64,000 bases of DNA, taken from positions 1 to 64,000 of the forward strand of contig CAZMSC010000006.1 of assembly GCA_964568845.1 (NCBI GenBank), in the 5' to 3' direction. The notes beneath the pieces are model-generated. The model was not told the DNA's origin, did no database searches, and was given only the letters and a program-made list of their open reading frames with translations. Positions within the stretch are counted from its first letter, which is position 1. The number at the start of each line of letters is the position of its first letter. Origin of the DNA: DTBU01 sp964568845. Lineage in GTDB: Archaea; Thermoproteota; CALKCG01; B24. The position numbers and the translations under genes are program-made. Shown here piece by piece: positions 53,596 to 62,415 of the stretch.

Positions 53596-54183
53596 TCATG
53601 GAAATACGGATGCTTCAAATTCTTCAGCCGTATTTAAATTTAGAAAGTGTTTAGGATTTCCAAGGTTTTCGGCTTCCACATACCTTACTCTACTCAACCT
53701 CGCTATCATTGCTCTAACGCTTAGAAAACCGTCCTCCACAGCGCTTCTAGAAGCCCCTATACACGGTTTAACTCTGTAGACTGCATGCAACGGCTCAATA
53801 AACCCGTTACTCCACATCGGTATAGCGGCATCAAAACCTAAAGCTTCTTCGAAAAGTCTACGTACAACCATTCCATCAACCACCGGCGAATCGCACGGCG
53901 ATACTACGGCATACTCAGAGTTTGAGTTTTCAAACCCGGTTAGAAGCCCCACCAGCGGGGCTTGAGCTGAAAGAGAGTCTTCGCATATGCATACCCCATA
54001 GTTTTCTAAGACCTCTTCTAAACTTATAGTGCGCTTTTTGACGACAACGATAAGTTCGTCTACTAGAGGTTTCAAACGTTCAACCACGTAAGTTATAACA
54101 GGCTTCCCATTTAAACTGGCTAAGGCTTTAATCCCTCCAAACCTCTTACCATATCCACCCGCCAATATTATGCCTGTCTTCAA
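53596..54183 (-). CDS. MobA-like NTP transferase
   Basis: 195 residues. IILAGGYGKRFGGIKAL (nucleotide-binding loop with Arg and Lys), SPCDSPVV (metal Asp), and VEAENLGNPKHFLNLNTAEEF near the end are typical of molybdenum cofactor guanylyltransferase and related enzymes. It may modify molybdopterin or another nucleotide-like cofactor. Four bases behind the Trm56 gene, cotranscribed. Confidence 0.85.
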   Translation of the reverse strand: MKTGIILAGGYGKRFGGIKALASLNGKPVITYVVERLKPLVDELIVVVKKRTISLEEVLENYGVCICEDSLSAQAPLVGLLTGFENSNSEYAVVSPCDSPVVDGMVVRRLFEEALGFDAAIPMWSNGFIEPLHAVYRVKPCIGASRSAVEDGFLSVRAMIARLSRVRYVEAENLGNPKHFLNLNTAEEFEASVFP

Positions 54184-54186
54184 CCC

Positions 54187-54735
54187 TTAGACCTCCTTAC
54201 GAGCTAAATCTGCTTTAATGACTTTTTTCCCTCTAGCTTGAGGAATGACTTTAAGTTTCCATCCTTCAAACTCCTTCGTTAATTCTCTACCTTGGAAAAA
54301 TCTGTCAAGGAAAACTGCTAAACTTCCGCATTCAGAATGGGGTTGAGAAGAAACCGCTACATTCCAATCTGCAAGCTCATAAACGACTTTCGGAACCTTA
54401 CCAGCGCCAACTACTATGAGTTTATCTCTATCTGAGCTTCTTATAGAATCTATAATGTCCTGTATTGGAAGCCCATAAACGGTTAAGTGTATCAACTCCC
54501 ATCCGTTTTTCTTGAAGCGTTTAATCAAACCATACCAGTCTTCAACGTATTGGATTTCAAAAGCCCCTCCCCACAATTCAACAACTTTCTCTAAACTTTT
54601 AACGACTTTATCATCCCTATCGCCGGATATTATTATTCCGTCTGCTCCAAGCGCTCTAGCTATCAACCCCACGTGGGTAGTTATACGTTTATCTCTCGCA
54701 GACCTATGTCCAAGCCTGAGTACGTAGATTTTCAT
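54187..54735 (-). CDS. tRNA (cytidine-56-2'-O)-methyltransferase
   Basis: 182 residues. Matches archaeal Trm56 (SPOUT family): VLRLGHRSARDKRITTHVGLIARALGADGIIISG, IHLTVYGLPI, VVGAGKVPKVVYELADWNVAVSSQPHSECGSLAVFLDR. It methylates C56 in the T loop of tRNA using SAM. Usual length. Operon with the MobA-like gene. Confidence 0.93.
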   Translation of the reverse strand: MKIYVLRLGHRSARDKRITTHVGLIARALGADGIIISGDRDDKVVKSLEKVVELWGGAFEIQYVEDWYGLIKRFKKNGWELIHLTVYGLPIQDIIDSIRSSDRDKLIVVGAGKVPKVVYELADWNVAVSSQPHSECGSLAVFLDRFFQGRELTKEFEGWKLKVIPQARGKKVIKADLARKEV

Positions 54736-54818
54736 TAGAACCGCCTCAAGACGGTTTTATACGTTTAATCTAATTCTCCGGTCTAAGCATAGAATCTACC
54801 TATGGGTCTAAGTTTAAA

Positions 54819-55349
54819 CTAGCCCTCAGGTTTTTCAACAATCCCCTTAAGGAGGTCTCCTATGGTTAAACCATGTTTATCTTCAACTTTAGAAACACCT
54901 ACAAGCTTAATCTCAGTTGACGGTACTAAAAGTTTGATTTTAAGGAAATGTTCAAGCTTTCTCGCCAACACATTATCCGGTTTAAGCTTACCCTGCTCTA
55001 TTTTACGCATAACTGAAGCTTTCTCACCGAGTTTAGCCCCAAGCTCTTCATGGGATAAACCCATACGCTCCCTGGCATTCTTAACCAAAAGCCCGTAGTT
55101 TTCAACTAGACTGTAAGATTCAATAGATTTCTCGATATCTCTACTTGAAGCCTTTGATGGTTTTGGAAGTTTAGGCTTCTGGACGACAGCCGTAGATGTG
55201 GGTTTGCCTAAATGTTTCAACTTAGAGGCGGCAACTATAACGGGTTTTCCAAGTCTACTACAATTACGGCATGCTGAAAACTCAGCACCCTCTATTAGAA
55301 CTTTAGTAAGTACTGCTACATTTTTACCGCAGATTTCGCAGGTAGGGAT
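54819..55349 (-). CDS. archaeal multiprotein bridging factor aMBF1, apparent ATC start
   Basis: 176 residues counted from ATC at 55347-55349. The N-terminal zinc ribbon reads PTCEICGKN..CRNC, the C-terminal helix-turn-helix GLSHEELGAKLGEKASVMRKIEQGKL is the cro/XRE-like MBF1 domain. The frame has TAA immediately before ATC-CCT-ACC-TGC, so no ATG, GTG or TTG is available before the conserved ribbon, although GGAGGG stands six bases upstream. Either ATC is used, or G was misread as C (ATGCCTACCTGC would give MPTCEICG). The first standard start (55220) would lose the zinc ribbon. Confidence 0.85.
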   Translation of the reverse strand: MPTCEICGKNVAVLTKVLIEGAEFSACRNCSRLGKPVIVAASKLKHLGKPTSTAVVQKPKLPKPSKASSRDIEKSIESYSLVENYGLLVKNARERMGLSHEELGAKLGEKASVMRKIEQGKLKPDNVLARKLEHFLKIKLLVPSTEIKLVGVSKVEDKHGLTIGDLLKGIVEKPEG

Positions 55350-55441
55350 TTAAATCCCTCCAACTCATATTAGATGAAAACCAAGTATTTAATGTTAAAC
55401 CTTAAACTGAGAATAAGAATATTCATTCTGGGTGCTGAAAA

Positions 55442-56407
55442 ATGAGACAATCTAGAGTCTATATAACTGAGCCGATACCTATGTATGATAAAATGGTTAG
55501 GCTTCTGAGAAGCTCCGGTGTAGAAGTTGAAGTTTCAAAGGTTTTTCACGAATATGTACCTGAGGATAAACTATTAGAGTTTGATGGAGTTATCGTAGCA
55601 GATTCAAAAATACCAACCGAACCCATCAAAAGGACGGAAAGACTTAAGATTATTCAAAAGTTTGGAGTGGGCGTTGATAACATCCCCGTAGAATTATGTA
55701 AGAGCAGAAGCGTATACGTCTGTAATATACCAGGCATAAACAGTTTAGATGTGGCAGAGTTTACTTTAGCGGCCATCTTATCGATACTCCATAGGATTAG
55801 AGAGAGGGACCGTATGGCTAGAAAAGCCAAGTGGAGCGATAGACCTAAAGTATTATCTGAAAGGTTGACTGGTAAGGTTGTGGGTATAATCGGCTTCGGT
55901 AGGATAGGACGCCAGGTCGCCATGCTTCTTAAACCCTTTAAAGTAAGAATCGTCGTATATGATCCCTACGTTTCAGAAGAAGTTGTTAGAGAATCTGGTG
56001 TTGAAAGGGTTGGAGAACTTGACCAACTACTTGAAATTTCAGACGTAGTTACACTCCACGTACCTCTGACCGGTGAGACTAGACATATGATAGGGTGGCG
56101 TGAGTTGAATATGATGAAACGGAGCGCCATACTCGTAAATACCTCTAGAGGAGCGATTATAGATGAAGAAGCACTATATAAGGCTGTTAAAAGCGGTAGA
56201 CTGAAAACTGCACATATAGACGTGTGGAGTTTAGAGCCAGTTCCGAGGGATAATCCCATGCTTAAAATTAGGAAGGTTCAATTAAGCCTTCATCAAGCAA
56301 GCTGGTCTGTAAACTTCTTCACGGAAGCTGCGGAATTTTGCGTCGAAAATATTTTGAAGGCGTTTAGAGGATTTAAGCCGCTAAACGTAGTCTGGGAGTC
56401 TATATGA
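55442..56407 (+). CDS. D-2-hydroxyacid dehydrogenase (phosphoglycerate dehydrogenase-like)
   Basis: 321 residues. NAD domain VGIIGFGRIGRQVA, catalytic Arg in LVNTSRGAIID, Glu in WSLEPVP, His in LSLHQASW. The family reduces 2-keto acids or oxidises phosphoglycerate/phosphonates; no ACT domain is present, so it is not a full SerA. It precedes a PfkB kinase in the same direction at 95 bases, a combination seen in sugar-acid or glycerate metabolism, inferred only. Confidence 0.87.
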   Translation: MRQSRVYITEPIPMYDKMVRLLRSSGVEVEVSKVFHEYVPEDKLLEFDGVIVADSKIPTEPIKRTERLKIIQKFGVGVDNIPVELCKSRSVYVCNIPGINSLDVAEFTLAAILSILHRIRERDRMARKAKWSDRPKVLSERLTGKVVGIIGFGRIGRQVAMLLKPFKVRIVVYDPYVSEEVVRESGVERVGELDQLLEISDVVTLHVPLTGETRHMIGWRELNMMKRSAILVNTSRGAIIDEEALYKAVKSGRLKTAHIDVWSLEPVPRDNPMLKIRKVQLSLHQASWSVNFFTEAAEFCVENILKAFRGFKPLNVVWESI

Positions 56408-56502
56408 TAAGGTGCTTCATCCATTGATGGAAGAGCTTAAGCTCTATTGCCAAATTATTTTTATTAATGAAGATAATATTGAGAATTTAGCGGGGGATCG
56501 TT

Positions 56503-57495
56503 TTGCTCGTCTTAACAACCGGTATACTTGTCGTTGATATAATAGCTGCGGAGCTTCCTCACATCGCAGATCAAGGTGAGCTTCTATATGTTCCAAATGG
56601 AATAGCTGTAACCCTTGGAGGACATGCTGGCAACGTATCAATAGACCTCGTTCAACTTGGGCTTAAAATTGGAGACGTCTATTTGGCCTCCGTAGTAGGT
56701 AAAGATGTATTTGGAGATTTTGTAGAGAGGTTTTTGACAGAGAGGGGGGTTAATGTTAGACTCAAGAGGGTTGAAGCACTTACATCTAAAAACCTCATAC
56801 TCGTCGTTAAAGGGGAAGATAGACGCTTCCATGTGGATGCCGGCTCAAACCTTTTCCTAGACCAAGATTTCGTTAAGGGGGTAGTTGAAGAACTTAAGCC
56901 TAAAATATTCTATATCGGTGGAGCGGGTATGCTCGGTGAATTCGACTACAACCTGCCAGAGGTTTTAGAAAATGCCAGGAGTATTGGAGCACTGACGTTT
57001 CTAGATATAGTGGCTCCATACGGCAAAGATTGGTGTTTCTTTAGAGAGGCCATAGCGCACTGCGACATTTTCCACTGTAATCTTTTAGAGGCCTCTAAAA
57101 TCACGGAAGAAGAGGATGCTTTTAACGCTTTAAAATTCTTGAAGAGGCTTGGCTGTAAGTTTCCAATAATAACCATGGGAGATAAGGGGTTAATGGCGAT
57201 CTTCAAAAATACGCTCATAGAGATGCCGGCTTTCAAAGTAGACGTTGTAGACCCCACAGGTGCGGGGGATGCTTTCTGCGCCGGCTTAATACTTAAGCTT
57301 GTTGAAAAGCCCGATTACGTGGAAAATTACACAATTGAAGAAATCGTAGATGGACTTATTTTAGGTTCAGCCTCAGGAGCTGTATGCTGTACAGCCAAAG
57401 GTACTACTACAAGCGTTAAGAGAAGAGAGGTAGAAGCCCTTTTAAAGATCCAGCTAGACGGTTTAAGGAAGAATATCAAGCTTAGAGAAGTTTAA
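56503..57495 (+). CDS. PfkB family carbohydrate kinase
   Basis: 330 residues. GGHAGNVSIDLVQLG near the N-terminus (substrate binding), and the C-terminal DPTGAGDAFCAGLIL with the catalytic Asp and anion hole, both PfkB motifs. Cys-rich region near 260. Substrate unknown (ribose, fructose, adenosine, 2-keto-3-deoxygluconate possible). TTG 56503 follows GGGGG; no other start is nearer. Confidence 0.87.
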   Translation: MLVLTTGILVVDIIAAELPHIADQGELLYVPNGIAVTLGGHAGNVSIDLVQLGLKIGDVYLASVVGKDVFGDFVERFLTERGVNVRLKRVEALTSKNLILVVKGEDRRFHVDAGSNLFLDQDFVKGVVEELKPKIFYIGGAGMLGEFDYNLPEVLENARSIGALTFLDIVAPYGKDWCFFREAIAHCDIFHCNLLEASKITEEEDAFNALKFLKRLGCKFPIITMGDKGLMAIFKNTLIEMPAFKVDVVDPTGAGDAFCAGLILKLVEKPDYVENYTIEEIVDGLILGSASGAVCCTAKGTTTSVKRREVEALLKIQLDGLRKNIKLREV

Positions 57496-57497
57496 AA

Positions 57498-57992
57498 CTA
57501 CTTTTCAAATGTAGTCTTCCTATGCATTTCATATGCAAGCCTATACAAAGTCGCAGGAGCTGACTCTCTCCGAGCTATCGTTAAAACATCCAACACGTCA
57601 CGATACATATTGCAGTTTTTCGACTTTTTCAAAAGCTCTATTGCTTTATGGACGTAACTGTGAGCTAAGTCCAAGATGAAGATGTTTCTACCTTCCACGC
57701 CATAAGAGACGCATCTTCTAACGATGTCAGTAGACCGTTCTCCCGTGACAACCGATTTAAATAACTCCCTTGAATTTTCCAATTCTCTAAGCGCCTTTTC
57801 AACGTATTCATCTTTCTCCGCCGTATTCATAAGTTGAGTTATAGCCTCGCTGACAAGCTTCACACATTCCCCAGCTAGAGATACAGCGGCACTACTATCG
57901 ACCTCTGCAAGTCTAACTCCAGATGTGAAGACTATGGCTTCCATAATAATGTTGTGTAATGCTTTAACGAGGCTTTTAACAGACATATACAC
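57498..57992 (-). CDS. hypothetical all-helical protein
   Basis: 164 residues, convergent with the kinase (3 bases apart). Composition and heptad-like leucines (LVKALHNIIMEAIV, KALRELENSRELF, AHSYVHKAIELLKK) predict a helical bundle without membrane segments. A weak resemblance to archaeal translin or HEPN bundles exists but no catalytic motif is visible. Not recognised. Confidence 0.6.
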   Translation of the reverse strand: MYMSVKSLVKALHNIIMEAIVFTSGVRLAEVDSSAAVSLAGECVKLVSEAITQLMNTAEKDEYVEKALRELENSRELFKSVVTGERSTDIVRRCVSYGVEGRNIFILDLAHSYVHKAIELLKKSKNCNMYRDVLDVLTIARRESAPATLYRLAYEMHRKTTFEK

Positions 57993-58173
57993 ACGATTAC
58001 AAGATCTTTAGAGGTTAAGAGGCTTAAAAACTAAGCTATAGCCCATATTTGAAGGCCGTCTTAGTAGCCGATTCAGCCGTCAGAGTTAATTAATGGTAGT
58101 GAAAACTCCAGCGTGGCTAATCCACTTAATCGATACACTATGAGCAAAAACAGTTGGCTTTGTGAAGTTTTAG

Positions 58174-58725
58174 TTAGTAGTCAACTATTTCTACAAACCG
58201 TTTTATACTTGGGTCTGTGAATATGTCATATTCATCTCTACTTGTACTCGAAAACTCTGAAATGACAGCCCCATCCTCTCCGGCTTGGAACCAGTGTAGA
58301 GTATTTGGAGGTATTGTGTACTGGTCACCGGGTTTAAGAGTTATCTCATGTTTAACCGTGAAAAACCGCTCCTTATCCTTCGGTATTCTAAAGGAGGGGT
58401 TGAGAGTGGGTTCCCCCGGCACGTAGAGATAGACTGTACCCCACCGGCATCTAAAGGTTTCCTGCTTGCCTGGGTCGTCTTCGACGGGTGGATGCCTATG
58501 TTCTGGGCATATTTGCCAAGGGAAAAGCACAAGCTCCTTGGCACAGTATCTGTTTGTGTTAATGTATACGAGAAGCTGTAGACCTATTTCATAGAGCCTG
58601 CTGAGGCCGAAGTCGGTGACTTCAAGCCTACGCTTTTCATCCTCTCTAATGGCTATGTGCGCCTTCCCGAAAAACTCCAAGGCTCTCTCGACGGCTAACT
58701 TATACTCAGTTTTAGTTAAAACCAT
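58174..58725 (-). CDS. D-lyxose isomerase (cupin)
   Basis: 183 residues from ATG 58725, which overlaps the stop of the radical SAM gene in TAATG; the GTG/ATG four codons earlier is less likely. WQICPEHRHPPVEDDPGKQETFRCRWG supplies two His and a Glu and LHWFQAG the last His of the metal site, exactly the layout of D-lyxose ketol-isomerases, which interconvert D-lyxose and D-xylulose. Lies in a sugar-gene-rich window. Confidence 0.88.
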   Translation of the reverse strand: MVLTKTEYKLAVERALEFFGKAHIAIREDEKRRLEVTDFGLSRLYEIGLQLLVYINTNRYCAKELVLFPWQICPEHRHPPVEDDPGKQETFRCRWGTVYLYVPGEPTLNPSFRIPKDKERFFTVKHEITLKPGDQYTIPPNTLHWFQAGEDGAVISEFSSTSRDEYDIFTDPSIKRFVEIVDY

Positions 58726-59672
58726 TAGTATCGCCATGAAATATCATGTCTAGAGGAGAGATAAATATTATCTGCCTGAGCTAGCATCGGATACTTAAAC
58801 GTAACATTTGAATAAATCCAAAGTTCGACTCCATAGATTCTACAAGCGTCGTAAAGAGGTTTTATAAGCTTGAGCCTTACATGACGGTCGAGAATGTAGT
58901 ACGTGCCACTTCTATACCCATATTGCTGATAATATGGTTTAAGCTCTTTGTAAAATGTTGGGAAAGTCTTACAAACACCTATAGGTAAAATAAGGCATCT
59001 AGAGATGACTCTACATACTCCAGCTTTTTTCGCTTCACCGATCAGCAATTCAAGTTCAACTTTAGATTGCCCCACTATACCGCCGAAAGATGGAGTGACA
59101 GGTTCAACTCTCAGATAGACTCTGAAACCCTCTTTAGTTAAACTAGATACAGCCTCCATTCGATTGGACGGGGATGGAGCATAACCTTCAAACCTGGAAT
59201 CTAGAAAAGGTATTGAAGCTTCTACCCGCATGTTTTTCCTGTTTAAAGCCTCTAAATACTCGGGTTCAAGCAGGAGGGAGGGGTTTTTAGTTAAAATCAC
59301 CACGTCTATAAAACTATATTCTCTAATAGTTTTCAAAACGTAGAGCGTATTTCCATACCTCTTTTCAAGTTCCAGGGAAAGCGGCTCACAACTCGGAGAT
59401 ATATACATGGTACATTTTGAGGGGTTTAGCCTTTCAAGCGCTTCTAAATCTCTTTTAAATCTTCCCCTAAAGAGCTTCTTCGTAGAGGGGTTTTCCAAAT
59501 CTAGAACCCTCGTATACCCGTAGATGTAACAGTAGGCACATTTATATGGGCATCCCTTATACGTGTTAACCGCAATATGCAGTTCACCGGAATAATCGAT
59601 TTCATTGGGAGCACTTATAGGTTTGAATGTGTGGAAGACCCGTGAAGTCCCCAGCGGTTTTAGAGATGTCAA
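58725..59672 (-). CDS. radical SAM protein, SPL/Rv2578c-like
   Basis: 315 residues. TYKGCPYKCAYCYIYGY carries the C-x3-C-x2-C cluster with the extra family Tyr pattern of the spore photoproduct lyase-like/Rv2578c group, followed by a TIM-barrel half (VVILTKNPSLLLEP, VYLRVEPVTPSFGG). Not SPL itself. Substrate unknown. Overlaps the D-lyxose isomerase gene by one base, so cotranslated, a link of unclear meaning. Confidence 0.83.
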   Translation of the reverse strand: MTSLKPLGTSRVFHTFKPISAPNEIDYSGELHIAVNTYKGCPYKCAYCYIYGYTRVLDLENPSTKKLFRGRFKRDLEALERLNPSKCTMYISPSCEPLSLELEKRYGNTLYVLKTIREYSFIDVVILTKNPSLLLEPEYLEALNRKNMRVEASIPFLDSRFEGYAPSPSNRMEAVSSLTKEGFRVYLRVEPVTPSFGGIVGQSKVELELLIGEAKKAGVCRVISRCLILPIGVCKTFPTFYKELKPYYQQYGYRSGTYYILDRHVRLKLIKPLYDACRIYGVELWIYSNVTFKYPMLAQADNIYLSSRHDISWRY

Positions 59673-59826
59673 AGTCTACCTCCAGACACGTAGAAAAATC
59701 TACCGTAAGGTTTTATATTTTTATGTTTTAGTTAACAAATATTAAGGTGAAGATATAGTTAATATTTAAGTATTTAGATTATAGTTTTTATCAAAAATTA
59801 GTTGATTTTAAAATTTGTGAGAAAAA

Positions 59827-61044
59827 TCAACCTCTATGTGAGGCTGCAACTATCTTTATAATATCCCTATCTCTAAGCTTATAGTCTTTGGGTAATCTTA
59901 AACCCGTACGAGCATCTATAGCATACAACATGGTCTTACCGAGCTCAGTATGTATTTCGTTAGCTAAGTCCAACGCCATGGCGTCATAAGACATGAGAAA
60001 CGCATCCGGCAGAACATTTCCATGCTTATCTGAAAGCCTCTTCTCATCTTCAACCGGATATACGACGTTCATCCTAAGGACTTTAAAAACCAGAACGTTT
60101 ATAGCAAATTGAACACCTGTCTGCCACCACCTATTTAAAACCCTATCCCGAATATAGTTTAAAGCCCACTTCTGTTTATCATTAAGCTTAGATGGATCCG
60201 GAACTTGGAAAATCTCTTCACCGGGTACATAGCTTATTAATCCGCTCTTCTCCGCCTTCCTTAGAATGAGTTCAGCCTCAGCTGAAGCCGGTATGACCGG
60301 TATTGGCGAAAGCGCTTCAACCATCCTCTTGTAGTTTTCCTCAGCGATTGGAATATCCATCTTATTAGCTACAACTATCGAAGGCTTAGAAATTCTCCTC
60401 AACGCTTCTGAGAATTTTAATAGGTCGTCTTCCATCCAATCGTGGAAAGCTTTAGACTTAGTGCCAGATAATTCTAGAGCCTGAGCCACGTGCTCCTCTT
60501 TCACCTTTAAACCCGTTAAGACTGAGGCTAAAGCACCTTTAAGCGTATCTCTACGTGTCTCAATCGTCTTCTCAATGTACTTTCTCTTACCTTCAATTAT
60601 CTTGGCTATCCACATAACGAGCTCTCTTTCAATATCGTAGAAGTCTTGAACAGGATCCCCTGTTCCAGGCTCCGCTATATTCCCATCAGCATCTACACTG
60701 CCTGAAGCATCAACCATGTGTATTAAAGCATCTGTTTGAGCAGCTACAGATAGAAACTCGTTTCCAAGACCCCTACCTTTCCACGCATCTTTCACCAAAC
60801 CGGGTAAATCTACTACTTCAATTGGTATGAACCTCCAGCCATTTATACATATGGAATTTTTAGGATCATCTTTAACACCAAGCTCCCTACATACGCACAG
60901 CGTTTTAGCATAACCGATACCGCGTTGAGGCGTTTTAGTGGTAAAGGGGAACTTATCTATGCGTCCACTAAGCATAGTGGCGGCGTTGAAGAAGGTGGTT
61001 TTACCTGTATTTGTTTTTCCAATAATTCCTATTCTAACGGGCAT
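59827..61044 (-). CDS. OBG/YchF-type GTPase with TGS domain
   Basis: 405 residues. G1 IIGKTNTGKTTFF, G3 VDLPGL, G4 ANKMD, and a C-terminal TGS-like domain starting near 320 (MLYAIDARTGLRLPKDYKLRDRDIIKIV). Archaeal members of COG0012 are ribosome-linked GTPases of uncertain function. Second gene from the coiled-coil/CofE-like set, 60 bases from the CofE-like gene. Confidence 0.9.
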   Translation of the reverse strand: MPVRIGIIGKTNTGKTTFFNAATMLSGRIDKFPFTTKTPQRGIGYAKTLCVCRELGVKDDPKNSICINGWRFIPIEVVDLPGLVKDAWKGRGLGNEFLSVAAQTDALIHMVDASGSVDADGNIAEPGTGDPVQDFYDIERELVMWIAKIIEGKRKYIEKTIETRRDTLKGALASVLTGLKVKEEHVAQALELSGTKSKAFHDWMEDDLLKFSEALRRISKPSIVVANKMDIPIAEENYKRMVEALSPIPVIPASAEAELILRKAEKSGLISYVPGEEIFQVPDPSKLNDKQKWALNYIRDRVLNRWWQTGVQFAINVLVFKVLRMNVVYPVEDEKRLSDKHGNVLPDAFLMSYDAMALDLANEIHTELGKTMLYAIDARTGLRLPKDYKLRDRDIIKIVAASHRG

Positions 61045-61104
61045 GCCGGTTAAACCAATTATTGAAAAATACAGAGTCCTTAAAAAATATGTTGGTTTCC
61101 CCCT

Positions 61105-61947
61105 TCAAAACCTACGTAGAATTACTACGGGATAGTGGGGGACCTTCTCAAGCATATTCCAAGTTACAGATGTAAATCCTGTTCCAAATTTAACAGCAAC
61201 CTCCCACATGTTTCTACCAGCTCCATATCCCCTAGCTCTATCGGCGACCTCGCAGACGTCGAGTAAATCTTCTACAGGATAAGCCCAGCCAGCAGCTGCG
61301 ACTGGTGTCGCTCGAGCCTTTAAACCTAGAGAAGCCCCTATTATGTATGCCGGAAGCCCAAGACATACTAAACCCTTTACGCAGTGCGGCCTAGAGCAGA
61401 GGTGTATTGGCCCTAAGGAGAATGTTTTATCGCTGTCAGATATCACTATGGAAACCTTTTTTCCATATTTTAGCAGAATCCGCCTTATGCGCTCAGCTAA
61501 TTCGTACGCGTTTTTAAGAGGCAGGGCAGCGTATGAATAAGGTAGGTTTACCACGTCTAGACAGCCTTCGGAGAATGGTCTTAAAGCCTGCAGGAGGCCA
61601 GATGTTCTAAGAGCCGTCTCCTTATGCTTAGAGCCTTCTTCAATAGGGTAGTTTCTGATATTACTTATCGTCTCAGGTTTAAGTCTGCATAGTGGTCCCA
61701 GCAGATAGCCCCATACCTTCCTCATCCAAAAACCGGCTAGGAACCTTGACGTCAGACTAGGTTTAACTTCAGCTTCATCTACTATGTTTCCAAGAGCGGT
61801 TGAAATCGCCTTTTCAGATAAAACCACTATATCTCCATTTTTAACTATACGTTTGATTTTTGAAATTAAAAAGCGTTCATAGTCGAAGCCTGGCTTCCAA
61901 TATGGAGACTTAAGCTTTAAAATCTTATACCTATGTTTGGGAGCCAC
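61105..61947 (-). CDS. CofE-like ligase family protein
   Basis: 280 residues from GTG 61947 after GGGAGGAT. VVLSEKAISTALGN, NLPYSYAALPLKNA, VIVSDSDKTFS-like acids and the long C-terminal half fit the coenzyme F420-0 gamma-glutamyl ligase superfamily, but the F420-specific signature is altered, so it may amidate a different substrate. Its start overlaps the coiled-coil gene by 17 bases. Start is GTG. Confidence 0.7.
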   Translation of the reverse strand: MAPKHRYKILKLKSPYWKPGFDYERFLISKIKRIVKNGDIVVLSEKAISTALGNIVDEAEVKPSLTSRFLAGFWMRKVWGYLLGPLCRLKPETISNIRNYPIEEGSKHKETALRTSGLLQALRPFSEGCLDVVNLPYSYAALPLKNAYELAERIRRILLKYGKKVSIVISDSDKTFSLGPIHLCSRPHCVKGLVCLGLPAYIIGASLGLKARATPVAAAGWAYPVEDLLDVCEVADRARGYGAGRNMWEVAVKFGTGFTSVTWNMLEKVPHYPVVILRRF

Positions 61948-62293
61948 AATCCTCCCTAACCCATTTAGACCTCTGCTGGAACTCTAAATGCTCGATCCTT
62001 TTTCTAGTCTCACTCAAAGACCTCTGTAAACCTCGTATTTTCATCTCGACTTCGGAAAGCTCACTTTCAACAGGCGCTATTCTCCTGGAGAGGTCTGTCA
62101 TATCTTTCTCAAGCCTATACGAGTCGTAAATGTCTCTGGTACGCTTAAACTGGTCTCTAACATCGTTAAGCTTTTTCTTAAGCTCAGAAAGCTCATTCGT
62201 AAGCTGAGCCTTCCTTTCTTCAAGCTTTTTAAGCTGTTCTAGAAATTCACTCTCCTGCTTTTTAAGTTCCTGAAGGGCTACTTCTCCAGACAT
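61931..62293 (-). CDS. coiled-coil protein
   Basis: 120 residues, almost entirely charged heptads (LKKLEERKAQLTNELSELKKKLNDV), predicted as one long coiled coil from 5 to 105. No enzymatic motif. Overlap with the CofE-like gene suggests cotranslation. Function unknown; a partner or scaffold role is only a guess. Confidence 0.8.
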   Translation of the reverse strand: MSGEVALQELKKQESEFLEQLKKLEERKAQLTNELSELKKKLNDVRDQFKRTRDIYDSYRLEKDMTDLSRRIAPVESELSEVEMKIRGLQRSLSETRKRIEHLEFQQRSKWVREDCGSQT

Positions 62294-62415
62294 CGGTAAA
62301 CACCACGTTAGAAAAGAAGATGTGAGGAATAATTTAACTTTTCCCCTTTTCCCTAGATATTTAGCAAAATTTTATAAATCTCCTATTTAACCATAAATAG
62401 GGTCTGGTGCTTCTC

